This document shows positions 8,071-15,095 of a DNA stretch of 64,000 bases, piece after piece. The stretch spans positions 558,001 to 622,000 of the forward strand of contig JADIYP010000002.1 of NCBI GenBank assembly GCA_016705235.1, given 5' to 3'. The stretch comes from Candidatus Leptovillus affinis. Lineage in GTDB: Bacteria; Chloroflexota; Anaerolineae; Promineifilales; Promineifilaceae. A program made the position numbers and the translations under genes. How positions within the stretch are numbered: position 1 is the stretch's first letter; every line of letters starts with the position of its first letter. The notes under the pieces are model-generated. The model saw nothing but the letters and a program-made list of their open reading frames with translations, was not told the DNA's origin and did no database searches.

Positions 8071-9245
8071 GTACGCGTGTTGATCCTAATTTGCTGATTG
8101 ACCTTCAGGATTATGGGGCAGTGGGGGCGGAAAAATGCTTCAACTGCGGCACTTGCACTGCCATGTGCCCGCTCACCAGCGACGAGCACCCTTTCCCGCG
8201 CAACATGATTCGGCTGGCGCAGGTGGGCGCGAAAGAGCAGCTTCTCGCCAGCACCGACCCCTGGCTGTGTTATTACTGCGGCGATTGCGCCAGCACTTGC
8301 CCCAAGGAAGCGGAACCGGGCGAGACGATGATGGCCCTGCGGCGCTGGCTGACAGCACAATATGACCCGACAGGTTTGAGCGCGAAATTGTATACGTCGG
8401 AAACGGCCGTTATCAAAACCATCGTGCGCATCGGTTTGATCGTATTGGTACTTTTTATTGGCTACCATGCCCTTACCGGCTTTCACAACATCGTCACAAA
8501 CTCTGTACAGCTCAACACCTTTGCCCCTGTCATGCTGGTGTGGGCGCTGGTACTCCTGCATGGCAGTATGTTGTTTTATCGCATGATCGCAGGCGTTTTT
8601 AAGATGTCGCGGCATGTGTTGGCGCCAGTGACAATGGGTAACAAAGTGCCGCTGCGCATTTACCTGGAAACGCTGCCCGTGTATATAACCGCCTTTGCTA
8701 CCCAACGCCGCTGGCGCGATTGTCATGGCGATGACGAGGAAAAGCATGATGACGGCCGTTGGTTTAAGCATTTTCTGCTGGTTACTGGCTATGTCACCAT
8801 GTTGGTTTTGATTTTAGGCTTTCTGTGGTGGTTCCAAACGGACGCTTTTTACCCCCTTTGGCATCCCCAGCGCTGGTTGGGCTACTACGCCACCATCGTT
8901 CTGATCTACACCTCGTCAGAAATCCTGATTGGGCGCTGGCGCAAAACAGAGCAGTTACACCGCTTCTCGCAGCCGACCGACTGGCTGTTCCCAACCTTCA
9001 TTTTAACGGGCGCTGTGACCGGCATTTTTGTCCACATCTTCCGCTATGCGGGCTGGGCATGGCCAACCTACATTATTTATGTGATTCATGTGATGGCAAT
9101 GGTGGCGATGCTGGATACGGAGGTCGGTGTGGGCAAATGGGCGCATCTGTTTTATCGGCCGTTGGCTATGTATTTGGAAGCCATCAAAGCCAAAGTACGT
9201 GAAGAGCAGTTGGTTCCTGATTTTGCGCCAACAGGCACGGATTGA
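8067..9245 (+). CDS. QmoC-like membrane iron-sulfur/cytochrome b subunit
   Basis: A 392-residue fusion of an HdrC-type domain and an integral membrane domain, the QmoC layout. Two [4Fe-4S] motifs lie in the first 80 residues: CFNCGTCTAMCP and CYYCGDCASTCP. From about residue 110 several hydrophobic helices follow, with His residues fit for b-heme (GYHALTGFH, LLHGSMLF, YVIHVMAMV). The family passes electrons between the HdrA-type flavoproteins and the menaquinone pool. It overlaps the winged-helix gene by 4 bases. The absence of a CCG-domain HdrB subunit favours a quinone-linked complex over heterodisulfide reduction. Confidence 0.88.
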   Translation: MSTRVDPNLLIDLQDYGAVGAEKCFNCGTCTAMCPLTSDEHPFPRNMIRLAQVGAKEQLLASTDPWLCYYCGDCASTCPKEAEPGETMMALRRWLTAQYDPTGLSAKLYTSETAVIKTIVRIGLIVLVLFIGYHALTGFHNIVTNSVQLNTFAPVMLVWALVLLHGSMLFYRMIAGVFKMSRHVLAPVTMGNKVPLRIYLETLPVYITAFATQRRWRDCHGDDEEKHDDGRWFKHFLLVTGYVTMLVLILGFLWWFQTDAFYPLWHPQRWLGYYATIVLIYTSSEILIGRWRKTEQLHRFSQPTDWLFPTFILTGAVTGIFVHIFRYAGWAWPTYIIYVIHVMAMVAMLDTEVGVGKWAHLFYRPLAMYLEAIKAKVREEQLVPDFAPTGTD

Positions 9246-9256
9246 TTAGCAAGTTT

Positions 9257-9301
9257 GTAGTGGCGGCTTTAGCCGTTTCAACCCGCTAAAGCGGTTACTA
9301 C
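9257..9301. repeat. GTAG-headed REP pair (BIME)
   Basis: A 45-bp element beginning GTAG and ending CTAC. It contains two short palindromes built on GGCTTTAGCC and CCGCTAAAGCGG, each preceded by GTAG when read from its own end. It sits between the QmoC-like and DsrE-like genes and may attenuate transcription. Confidence 0.6.
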
Positions 9302-9362
9302 GAACCTGGAATAAATCGTAAGTTTCAATAAGCATAGTTATGTTAACAAAGGAGATGGTTCA

Positions 9363-9740
9363 ATGAGTGACAATGGAAGTGGTAAAATGGTGGTGGTGTG
9401 CAATCACGCCGATCCACCGCATGTCATGCCGACGCTGATTATGGGCGCCTCTGGGGTGGGGATTGGTGATGACGTGATATTGTTCTTCTGCCCAGGCGGG
9501 GCAAATGCTTTGGTAAAGGGCGAGCTGGAAAAGATTCGTGATATGCACCTGAAGGGCCTGCCTGATCCCGTTAAATTGTACGATGATATTATGGCCGAAG
9601 GCGGCCGTGTTATTTTGTGCGAATTGGCGCTGGAAAATAAAGGCATCAAGGTCGAAGATGTGCGGGAGGGCGTGGAGGTTTTGAGTGCGCCGGCCTTCTT
9701 ATTGGATGCCCAAGGGGCCGGGATGTCTCTGACCTTCTAG
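9363..9740 (+). CDS. DsrE-family sulfur-transfer protein
   Basis: A 125-residue DsrE/DsrE2-like protein. AAAGGAG stands 8 bases before the ATG. It has the Rossmann-like glycine pattern ASGVGIGDDVILFFCPGGANAL and Cys residues in VVCNHAD, FFCPGG and ILCELAL that could carry persulfides. DsrE-type proteins exchange sulfur with TusA, and a TusA gene begins this cluster. The TAG stop is supplied by the first bases (CTAG) of a mobile repeat, so the native C-terminus may have been trimmed or changed. Confidence 0.85.
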   Translation: MSDNGSGKMVVVCNHADPPHVMPTLIMGASGVGIGDDVILFFCPGGANALVKGELEKIRDMHLKGLPDPVKLYDDIMAEGGRVILCELALENKGIKVEDVREGVEVLSAPAFLLDAQGAGMSLTF

Positions 9741-9845
9741 CAGTTTGTCGGAAAAGTACCCGTAGCCGCGGTTTCTTACCGCGTCTTCCAGAGGCGGGGT
9801 AAGGATACCCCGGCTACAAAAAGAGGTTCTCCGACAGACTGCTAG
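9737..9845. mobile_element. 109-bp MITE-like element, copy 2 (inverted)
   Basis: A full copy bounded by CTAG at both ends, with about 19-bp imperfect terminal repeats and the GTAG...CTAC core at 9762-9817. Its left CTAG contains the stop codon of the DsrE-like gene. Confidence 0.85.
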
Positions 9846-9923
9846 AGTTGGCGCGTGTTTACAAATTGATGAAGAACAGTACTTTGTGTGCTGTTCTTCA
9901 TCTCTGTAAAAAGGTGACGTGAT

Positions 9924-10328
9924 ATGAAAATTGCCGTTGTAACGGATGATGGGAAAAAAATTAGCGCCCATTTTGGGCGAGCCACAAAGTATGCGGTTTA
10001 TACGGTTGAGGCTGGGCAGATAGTGGCTCAGGAACTGCGCGCCAAAATGGGGCATCAGGACTTTGCCGGTGAAGCGCACCATGACCACGAGCATCATCAT
10101 GAGACTGGACATGGGCAGGGGCAGCATTCGGCCGAAAAGCACCAGCGGATGTTTGCCACGATTACCGATTGTGATGTTTTGCTGGCGCGGGGAATGGGGC
10201 AGGGCGCTTACACCGGATTGGAACAGGCAAATGTGCAGCCTATTTTGACAGACATTGCGGATGTGGAAACGGCCGTTACGGCCGTTATCGAAGGCAAAAT
10301 CGTCAACCACATGGAGCGGCTGCACTAA
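9924..10328 (+). CDS. NifX/NifB-C-like metal-cofactor-binding domain protein
   Basis: A 134-residue dinitrogenase iron-molybdenum cofactor biosynthesis domain protein. The family start (MKIAVVTDDGKKISAHFGRA) and the GMGQGAYTGLEQANVQPILTD segment are clear. Proteins of this family bind iron-sulfur or Mo/Fe clusters; stand-alone forms are common in non-nitrogen fixers. Unusual is a His-rich insertion around residues 52-71 (HHDHEHHH...HGQGQH), which suggests metal binding. AAAGGTGA precedes the start. The stop lies 1 base before the next ATG, so it is cotranscribed with the thioredoxin-VKOR gene. Confidence 0.85.
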   Translation: MKIAVVTDDGKKISAHFGRATKYAVYTVEAGQIVAQELRAKMGHQDFAGEAHHDHEHHHETGHGQGQHSAEKHQRMFATITDCDVLLARGMGQGAYTGLEQANVQPILTDIADVETAVTAVIEGKIVNHMERLH

Positions 10329-10329
10329 C

Positions 10330-11568
10330 ATGCCTGGCAACACATCTCGGATCATCTGGTGGTGGATGATTTTTGTAAGCTGTCTTGTGTTCAGCTTGCC
10401 GGCTTCTGCCCAAGAACAAGAGACGGAAGAACCGGCGGTCGTCCATGCTGTCTTGTTTTATTCGCCAACTTGCCCCCATTGTCATGAAGCCATCAACAAC
10501 GTCATGATTCCGCTGATGGAAAAATATGGGGAGCAGTTAGCCGTTTTGGCTATTGATACCACCACCGAAGCGGGCAGCTATTTGTTTACGCGCGCCATTA
10601 CCTACTACCAGACTCCCCAAAACCGGCAGGGCGTGCCTACGCTGGTCATTGAAGACACCGTTTTGGTCGGCGCTCTGGAGATCGAGAATGTGTTTCCGGA
10701 AATGATTGAGGCTGGTTTGGCGGCTGGGGGCAACAATTGGCCCAATTTCCCCGGTATGGCGGAGATTGTGATGGAATTAACGCCCGCGCCAGATTCTGCG
10801 CAGGCAGAAGAAGCGGCACAGACACAGACTCCCGTCACAGAAGCGGATGGCGCAGTGAGTGCGGATGTGGCAACGGCCGTTCCGCTTCCCTCTCTCTTTC
10901 CATCTGCCATCGCGGCAACCGAAGACACAACAGCGCAATCAATTGAAACAATCGACGCCGCAGCTGCGACCGAAGCAGAGACCGCATCCCCGCCAGACGC
11001 CGTTGGATTTGCCCTGGGATGGATGGTTTTGCTGGGGCTTTTGGCCGTTTTACTGTTCTGTGTCTGGCAGTTGGGCGGGCGGTGGGCAGCGCTTACGCAA
11101 GCCGGCGGCGCGCTCAATTCAGGTATAGGGCGCAGTGGGCTGATGGGCGCGCTGATGACCATTGGTCTGGTTGTGTCTGGTTATCTGGCTTATGTAGAGA
11201 CGACGCATGTCACGGCCGTTTGCGGTCCCGTTGGTGAATGCAACATCGTTCAGAGCAGTCCTTATGCCCACATTTTCGGCATTCCTATTGCCGTTTTGGG
11301 CTTGCTCTTCTACATAAGCGTGGCGGGTTTGTGGCTGCTACAGCGCGTCGAAACCTGGCAGCGTCTGGCTGTGCTGGCGCTGGTCGGGCTGGCGTTTGGG
11401 GGTACGCTGTTTTCGCTTTACCTGACACTGCTGGAGCTGCTGGTGATCGGCGCAGTTTGTATGTGGTGTCTCACATCGGCGGTGGCAACCGGGTTGATTT
11501 GTTTGCTGGTGACGTGGTGGGCCTTGAAACGGCCGTTACCCCCCGATCCCCAGTGGCAGGCGAGTTGA
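10330..11568 (+). CDS. Thioredoxin-VKOR fusion thiol oxidoreductase
   Basis: A 412-residue membrane protein. The N-terminal hydrophobic signal lies at about 8-27. A thioredoxin-like domain follows with the active site C48-P-H-C51 and a cis-Pro loop (GVPTLVI). A Thr/Ala/Glu-rich linker runs from about 155 to 220. Four or five helices of a vitamin K epoxide reductase domain carry CGPVGEC and CMWC. VKOR-thioredoxin fusions make disulfides in exported proteins and reduce quinone. The ATG at 10255 was rejected because it lies inside the upstream gene. It ends 4 bases before the radical SAM gene. Confidence 0.87.
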   Translation: MPGNTSRIIWWWMIFVSCLVFSLPASAQEQETEEPAVVHAVLFYSPTCPHCHEAINNVMIPLMEKYGEQLAVLAIDTTTEAGSYLFTRAITYYQTPQNRQGVPTLVIEDTVLVGALEIENVFPEMIEAGLAAGGNNWPNFPGMAEIVMELTPAPDSAQAEEAAQTQTPVTEADGAVSADVATAVPLPSLFPSAIAATEDTTAQSIETIDAAAATEAETASPPDAVGFALGWMVLLGLLAVLLFCVWQLGGRWAALTQAGGALNSGIGRSGLMGALMTIGLVVSGYLAYVETTHVTAVCGPVGECNIVQSSPYAHIFGIPIAVLGLLFYISVAGLWLLQRVETWQRLAVLALVGLAFGGTLFSLYLTLLELLVIGAVCMWCLTSAVATGLICLLVTWWALKRPLPPDPQWQAS

Positions 11569-11572
11569 TACG

Positions 11573-12574
11573 ATGAACTACGTTTTCGGGCCAGTGCCAT
11601 CACGTCGCCTGGGGCAATCCCTGGGCGTTGATACCATCCCGCTCAAAACGTGCAATTGGAACTGTGTTTACTGCCAACTTGGGCGAACCATGCCCGTGAC
11701 CCATGCACGGCGCGAATATTTCCCGCGCGAGGAGATATTGGCCGAAATAAAATATGCCCTGGCTCTGCACCCACCAGGGCAAATCGATTGGGTGACATTT
11801 GTCGGCTCGGGTGAACCAACCTTACACGCCGGTCTTGGCTGGCTAATTCAACAGACTCAGGAGCTGACGACCCAACCTATCGCGGTTATCACCAATGGCT
11901 CACTGCTCTATTTGCCATCTGTCCGGCGGGCATTGGCGGCAGCGGATGCGGTGATGCCGTCTCTGGATGCGGGTACGCCTGAGCTTTACCGTCAGATCAA
12001 CCGGCCCCATCCTGAAGCAACGTTTCAACGCCTGGTTGACGGATTGACCGCATTCCGGCAGATGTATCAAGGCCAGTTATGGCTTGAGGTGATGCTGGTT
12101 CAGGGCATGAATGACAGTGAGCAAGCATTGTTGGGCATCAAAAAGATTCTGGAGCAAGTTGCGCCAGACAAGGTGCATCTCAATTTGCCCACCCGCCCGC
12201 CAGCCGAGACCTGGGTAGAGCCGCCAGATGATGAAGGGCTAATGCGGGCATTGGCGATTTTTGGAGAGGTGGCTCTGGTGGTGCATCCGGCTGAAGGCAG
12301 TTTTGATTTGAGCAAGTGTGATGAGGTGGAAACGGCCGTGATCGAGATTATCACCCGTCATCCCATGCGCCAGGAAGAACTGGAACGCACGCTGGCTGCA
12401 TGGGCGCCTGAGCATGTGCAAGCGGTATTGGATTCATTAGCCGCAAATAATCGTGTGCAACTAATTGAGCGGCTTGGGATAAAATTTTGGAGTACAACTC
12501 CCGCCCATTACCCGGCAGACTCCCGCAGTCGCAAAACCAAACCGAAACCACAAAAAGCAGGCCTTTCAGATTAG
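11573..12574 (+). CDS. Radical SAM protein (COG0731-like)
   Basis: A 333-residue radical SAM enzyme. The start FGPVPSRRLGQSLGVD is characteristic of a subgroup of uncharacterised radical SAM proteins related to wyosine-synthesis enzymes. The cluster motif is C27-X3-C31-X2-C34 (CNWNCVYC). FVGSGEPTLH is the glycine-rich SAM motif. A C-terminal helical domain of about 80 residues follows. It begins 4 bases after the thioredoxin-VKOR gene, so it belongs to the same transcript. The substrate is unknown. Confidence 0.85.
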   Translation: MNYVFGPVPSRRLGQSLGVDTIPLKTCNWNCVYCQLGRTMPVTHARREYFPREEILAEIKYALALHPPGQIDWVTFVGSGEPTLHAGLGWLIQQTQELTTQPIAVITNGSLLYLPSVRRALAAADAVMPSLDAGTPELYRQINRPHPEATFQRLVDGLTAFRQMYQGQLWLEVMLVQGMNDSEQALLGIKKILEQVAPDKVHLNLPTRPPAETWVEPPDDEGLMRALAIFGEVALVVHPAEGSFDLSKCDEVETAVIEIITRHPMRQEELERTLAAWAPEHVQAVLDSLAANNRVQLIERLGIKFWSTTPAHYPADSRSRKTKPKPQKAGLSD

Positions 12575-12596
12575 AAGGCGGGCATCCGCCAAAGCG

Positions 12597-13532
12597 TTAG
12601 ACAGATTCCTCAGAAGCCATGCTCAATAAATCCATGTTGCTCGGATCATGAACAAATCCCCAAAACGTTTCCTGGGGTCGGTAGGGTGTATCCAAGCTGC
12701 GCCGGATCATGTAAATGATGCGCTTCAAATCCATGCCGATAACCGGTATATTCACCACGCTGCCTGCCGCCAACGCCCAGGAAGCTGCCAACGAGGAAAC
12801 AAATGAAACGCCAAACCCCGCTTCAACCGTTTTGACGATTGCCTCCGCGTTGCCTAATTCTAAAAATATATTTAAGTCTTCTAAGGTGATGTCGTGCTTG
12901 GCTAATTCGGTTAACAAGACGCGCCTCGTGCCAGACGTCGACTCCCGCATCAACAAGGGTTCCACCAACAGGTCTGCTGGTTCAATAGCCTGCCGGCTGA
13001 CCCATGGGTGGTGGGATGGCGCAATCAGCACAATGTTGTCTGTAAAAAACTCCTGACATTCAAACCCTTGATTGCACAAATCATAACTGCTCACAACAGC
13101 CAAATTTGCTTCACCCTCTAACAGGCGTGGAATGACGTGGTGCGGTGTGCAAGCCAAAATTCTGACCTGAATGCCTGGATGCTGCCGGCAAAAACGAGCC
13201 GCCAACTGCGGCAAAACATATTTACCGGCCGTGGTGCTGCACGCTACTCGCAGGCTGCCGACAACGCCATCCTGTAGAGAAGCCATCAGCTCCTGCGTTT
13301 CTAAGGCTTGATGAATAAGCTTGGAGGCCCATGGCAAGAGCAAACGACCCGCTTCTGTCAGATTAAGATCGTGACTTGATCGGTCAAACAACGACACGCC
13401 CAATTCCTGCTCCAATGTTTTAATGCGGTGGCTGATTGTGGGTTGGGAAAGTTGTAAGTGTTTAGCTGCCACTGAAAAGCTTAGATTCTCAGCCGCATAG
13501 ATGAAGGCTTCGAGTTTTGATAATTCTATCAT
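12597..13532 (-). CDS. LysR-family transcriptional regulator
   Basis: A 311-residue LysR regulator. The N-terminal HTH lies at about 15-65 (SFSVAAKHLQLSQPTISHRIKTLE). It is followed by the two-lobed effector-binding domain (LRVACSTTAGKYVLPQL, RESTSGTRR). The effector domain resembles the CysB/CbbR-like branch, which senses small anions or sulfur and carbon metabolites (family inference only). I start at ATG 13532 with GGAG 8 bases upstream rather than the TTG two codons earlier. It is convergent with the radical SAM gene and lies in a stretch nearly free of ACGGCCGT. Confidence 0.9.
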   Translation of the reverse strand: MIELSKLEAFIYAAENLSFSVAAKHLQLSQPTISHRIKTLEQELGVSLFDRSSHDLNLTEAGRLLLPWASKLIHQALETQELMASLQDGVVGSLRVACSTTAGKYVLPQLAARFCRQHPGIQVRILACTPHHVIPRLLEGEANLAVVSSYDLCNQGFECQEFFTDNIVLIAPSHHPWVSRQAIEPADLLVEPLLMRESTSGTRRVLLTELAKHDITLEDLNIFLELGNAEAIVKTVEAGFGVSFVSSLAASWALAAGSVVNIPVIGMDLKRIIYMIRRSLDTPYRPQETFWGFVHDPSNMDLLSMASEESV

Positions 13533-13562
13533 GAGCAAGCTCCATAACAGATTGTATCATTT

Positions 13563-13671
13563 CTAGCAGTCTGTCGGAGAACCTCTTTTTGTAGCCGGGG
13601 TATCCTTACCCCGCCTCTGGAAGACGCGGTAAGAAACCGCGGCTACGGGTACTTTTCCGACAAACTGCTAG
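13563..13671. mobile_element. 109-bp MITE-like element, copy 3
   Basis: An intact CTAG-bounded copy, 30 bases before the LysR start codon. It is the first of three copies in a tandem array; the GTAG...CTAC core is complete. Confidence 0.85.
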
Positions 13672-13742
13672 AAAGGCTGACCGCTTGATTTTAGTAATCC
13701 TTAGAAACACGGATTGTATCTTCTCAAAAAGTTCGGGAATTT

Positions 13743-13793
13743 GTAGGTCGGATTGTTAATCCGACCGTGCGGAATGCCATTCCGCACAACGAC
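13743..13793. repeat. REP pair with GTAG head, copy A
   Basis: GTAG followed by palindrome GTCGGATT/AATCCGAC and then palindrome GTGCGGAAT/ATTCCGCAC. The same element recurs at 14045-14095 in the duplicated unit. Confidence 0.6.
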
Positions 13794-13874
13794 ACTCCGA
13801 AATATTGAGAAGATACCACGGATTGAATAATTTACGGGAGACTAGAGACTGGAGATTGAACCAGTCTCTAGTCT

Positions 13875-13976
13875 CTAGCAGTCTGTCGGAGAACCTCTTT
13901 TTGTAGCCGGGCTATCCTTACCCCGCCTCTGGAAGACGCGGTAAAAACCGGGCGGGCCTTTCCGACAAACTGCTAG
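13875..13976. mobile_element. MITE-like element, copy 4 (degenerate)
   Basis: A 102-bp copy whose right internal hairpin has lost bases (gtaaaaaccgggcgggcc instead of the normal arm). The outer inverted repeats and CTAG ends remain. Confidence 0.8.
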
Positions 13977-14044
13977 AAAGGGACCGCTTGATTTTAGTAA
14001 TCCTTAGAAACACGGATTGTATCTTCTCCAAAAGTTCGAAAATT

Positions 14045-14095
14045 GTAGGTCGGATTGTTAATCCGACCGTGCGGAATGCCATTCCGCACAACGAC
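14045..14095. repeat. REP pair with GTAG head, copy B
   Basis: Second copy of the GTAG-headed double palindrome, inside the second tandem unit. Confidence 0.6.
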
Positions 14096-14176
14096 AGCCC
14101 GAAATATTGAGAAGATACCACGGATTGAATAATTTACGGGAGACTAGAGACTGGAGATTGAACCAGTCTCTAGTCT

Positions 14177-14285
14177 CTAGCAGTCTGTCGGAGAACCTCT
14201 TTTTGTAGCCGGGGTATCCTTACCCCGCCTCTGGAAGACGCGGTAAGAAACCGCGGCTACGGGCACTTTTCCGACAAACTGCTAG
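14177..14285. mobile_element. 109-bp MITE-like element, copy 5
   Basis: An intact copy with CTAG at both ends, closing the tandem array. A fragment of the composite-repeat flank (TGTCAACCCCCTGAATTCC, near 14303) follows. Confidence 0.85.
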
Positions 14286-14391
14286 TCACGAATTTCAGTC
14301 TGGTGTCAACCCCCTGAATTCCCAAAGAACCACCCTGATGCCAAGTTGCCGCCTCTACTCGCTACTCACTTCTCTCAGTTCGTTTTTATTA

Positions 14392-14421
14392 TTGACCGAC
14401 CGTCGGTCAATATAATATAAT
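14392..14421 (+). promoter_or_regulatory. Promoter with overlapping palindromic TetR operator
   Basis: TTGACCGACCGTCGGTCAA (14392-14410) is a perfect palindrome around one central base. Its first six bases serve as a -35 box; TATAAT at 14416-14421 is the -10 with an 18-base spacer. The TetR gene starts 33 bases later, so the site is a classic self-repression operator, probably also controlling the glycosyltransferase. Confidence 0.75.
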
Positions 14422-14454
14422 GCGACCCATTCAATCATGCTGAAAGGAGCGCTT

Positions 14455-15081
14455 ATGGTACGCACCGTGAAAGACCCCGAAACCCGTCGTCAGGAAATAG
14501 TGGCCACTGCCAGCCAACTTTTCCAATCAAAGAGCTACAAGCACACGAGCATGAACGATGTCATGGATGCCCTGGGGATTGCCAAAGGCACCATTTACCA
14601 CTATTTTAAATCCAAAGAAGAATTGCTGGCGGCAGTCATTGAGTCGATTGTTGCTGACGATTTGGCTCAAAAACGTCTGCTGCTCGCACAAACACCCGGC
14701 AATGCCGTGGACAAACTCCGTATTTTGATTACTTCCACCAACCTGGCAACAGAGTATGGATTCGTTCTCGAGGGCCTGCGCCAGACCGACAACGTGGGCA
14801 TGCACACTCGCCTGGTGGCTGCGGCATTCGCCGGGCAATCCCCCCTCTATGCCGAACTGATTCAGCAGGGTTGTGCCGAAGGCCTATTTCACACCGAGCA
14901 ACCGCTGGAATGTGCCGAATTCATTCTCGCCGGGGTGCTGTTTTTAATGGATGTGGTCATTTACCCCTGGCCTGCGGCCGATTTACAGCGACGGGCGTTG
15001 GCCTTACCCGCATTGGTAGAGACGCAGCTCAGAGCGACCGAGAGTTCCTTTGCCTTTTTGTCACAAATCCTCATTTCATAA
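14455..15081 (+). CDS. TetR-family regulator
   Basis: A 208-residue TetR/AcrR protein. The HTH lies at about 20-50 (HTSMNDVMDALGIAKGTIYHYF). The C-terminal ligand domain is helical and variable. AAAGGAG precedes ATG 14455 at good spacing, so I prefer it to the in-frame ATG at 14437. A perfect palindromic operator overlaps the promoter just upstream, suggesting autoregulation. The glycosyltransferase gene starts 14 bases after the stop and is likely its target; a hydrophobic ligand such as a lipid or antibiotic would fit (inference). Confidence 0.9.
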   Translation: MVRTVKDPETRRQEIVATASQLFQSKSYKHTSMNDVMDALGIAKGTIYHYFKSKEELLAAVIESIVADDLAQKRLLLAQTPGNAVDKLRILITSTNLATEYGFVLEGLRQTDNVGMHTRLVAAAFAGQSPLYAELIQQGCAEGLFHTEQPLECAEFILAGVLFLMDVVIYPWPAADLQRRALALPALVETQLRATESSFAFLSQILIS

Positions 15082-15095
15082 GCGGGAGAACATCT

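Larger units (their letters stand above)
13563..14285. repeat. Tandem segmental duplication of element plus spacer
   Basis: Two successive units (13563-13874 and 13875-14176, about 312 and 302 bp) share the 109-bp element followed by the same spacer (start of spacer TTGATTTTAGTAATCC). A third element copy (14177-14285) closes the array. The spacer holds a GTAG-headed REP pair (13743-13793 and 14045-14095) and an inverted pair of AGACTGGAGATT motifs. Small differences (a decayed right arm in the middle copy) show the duplication is not an exact assembly echo. Confidence 0.85.
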
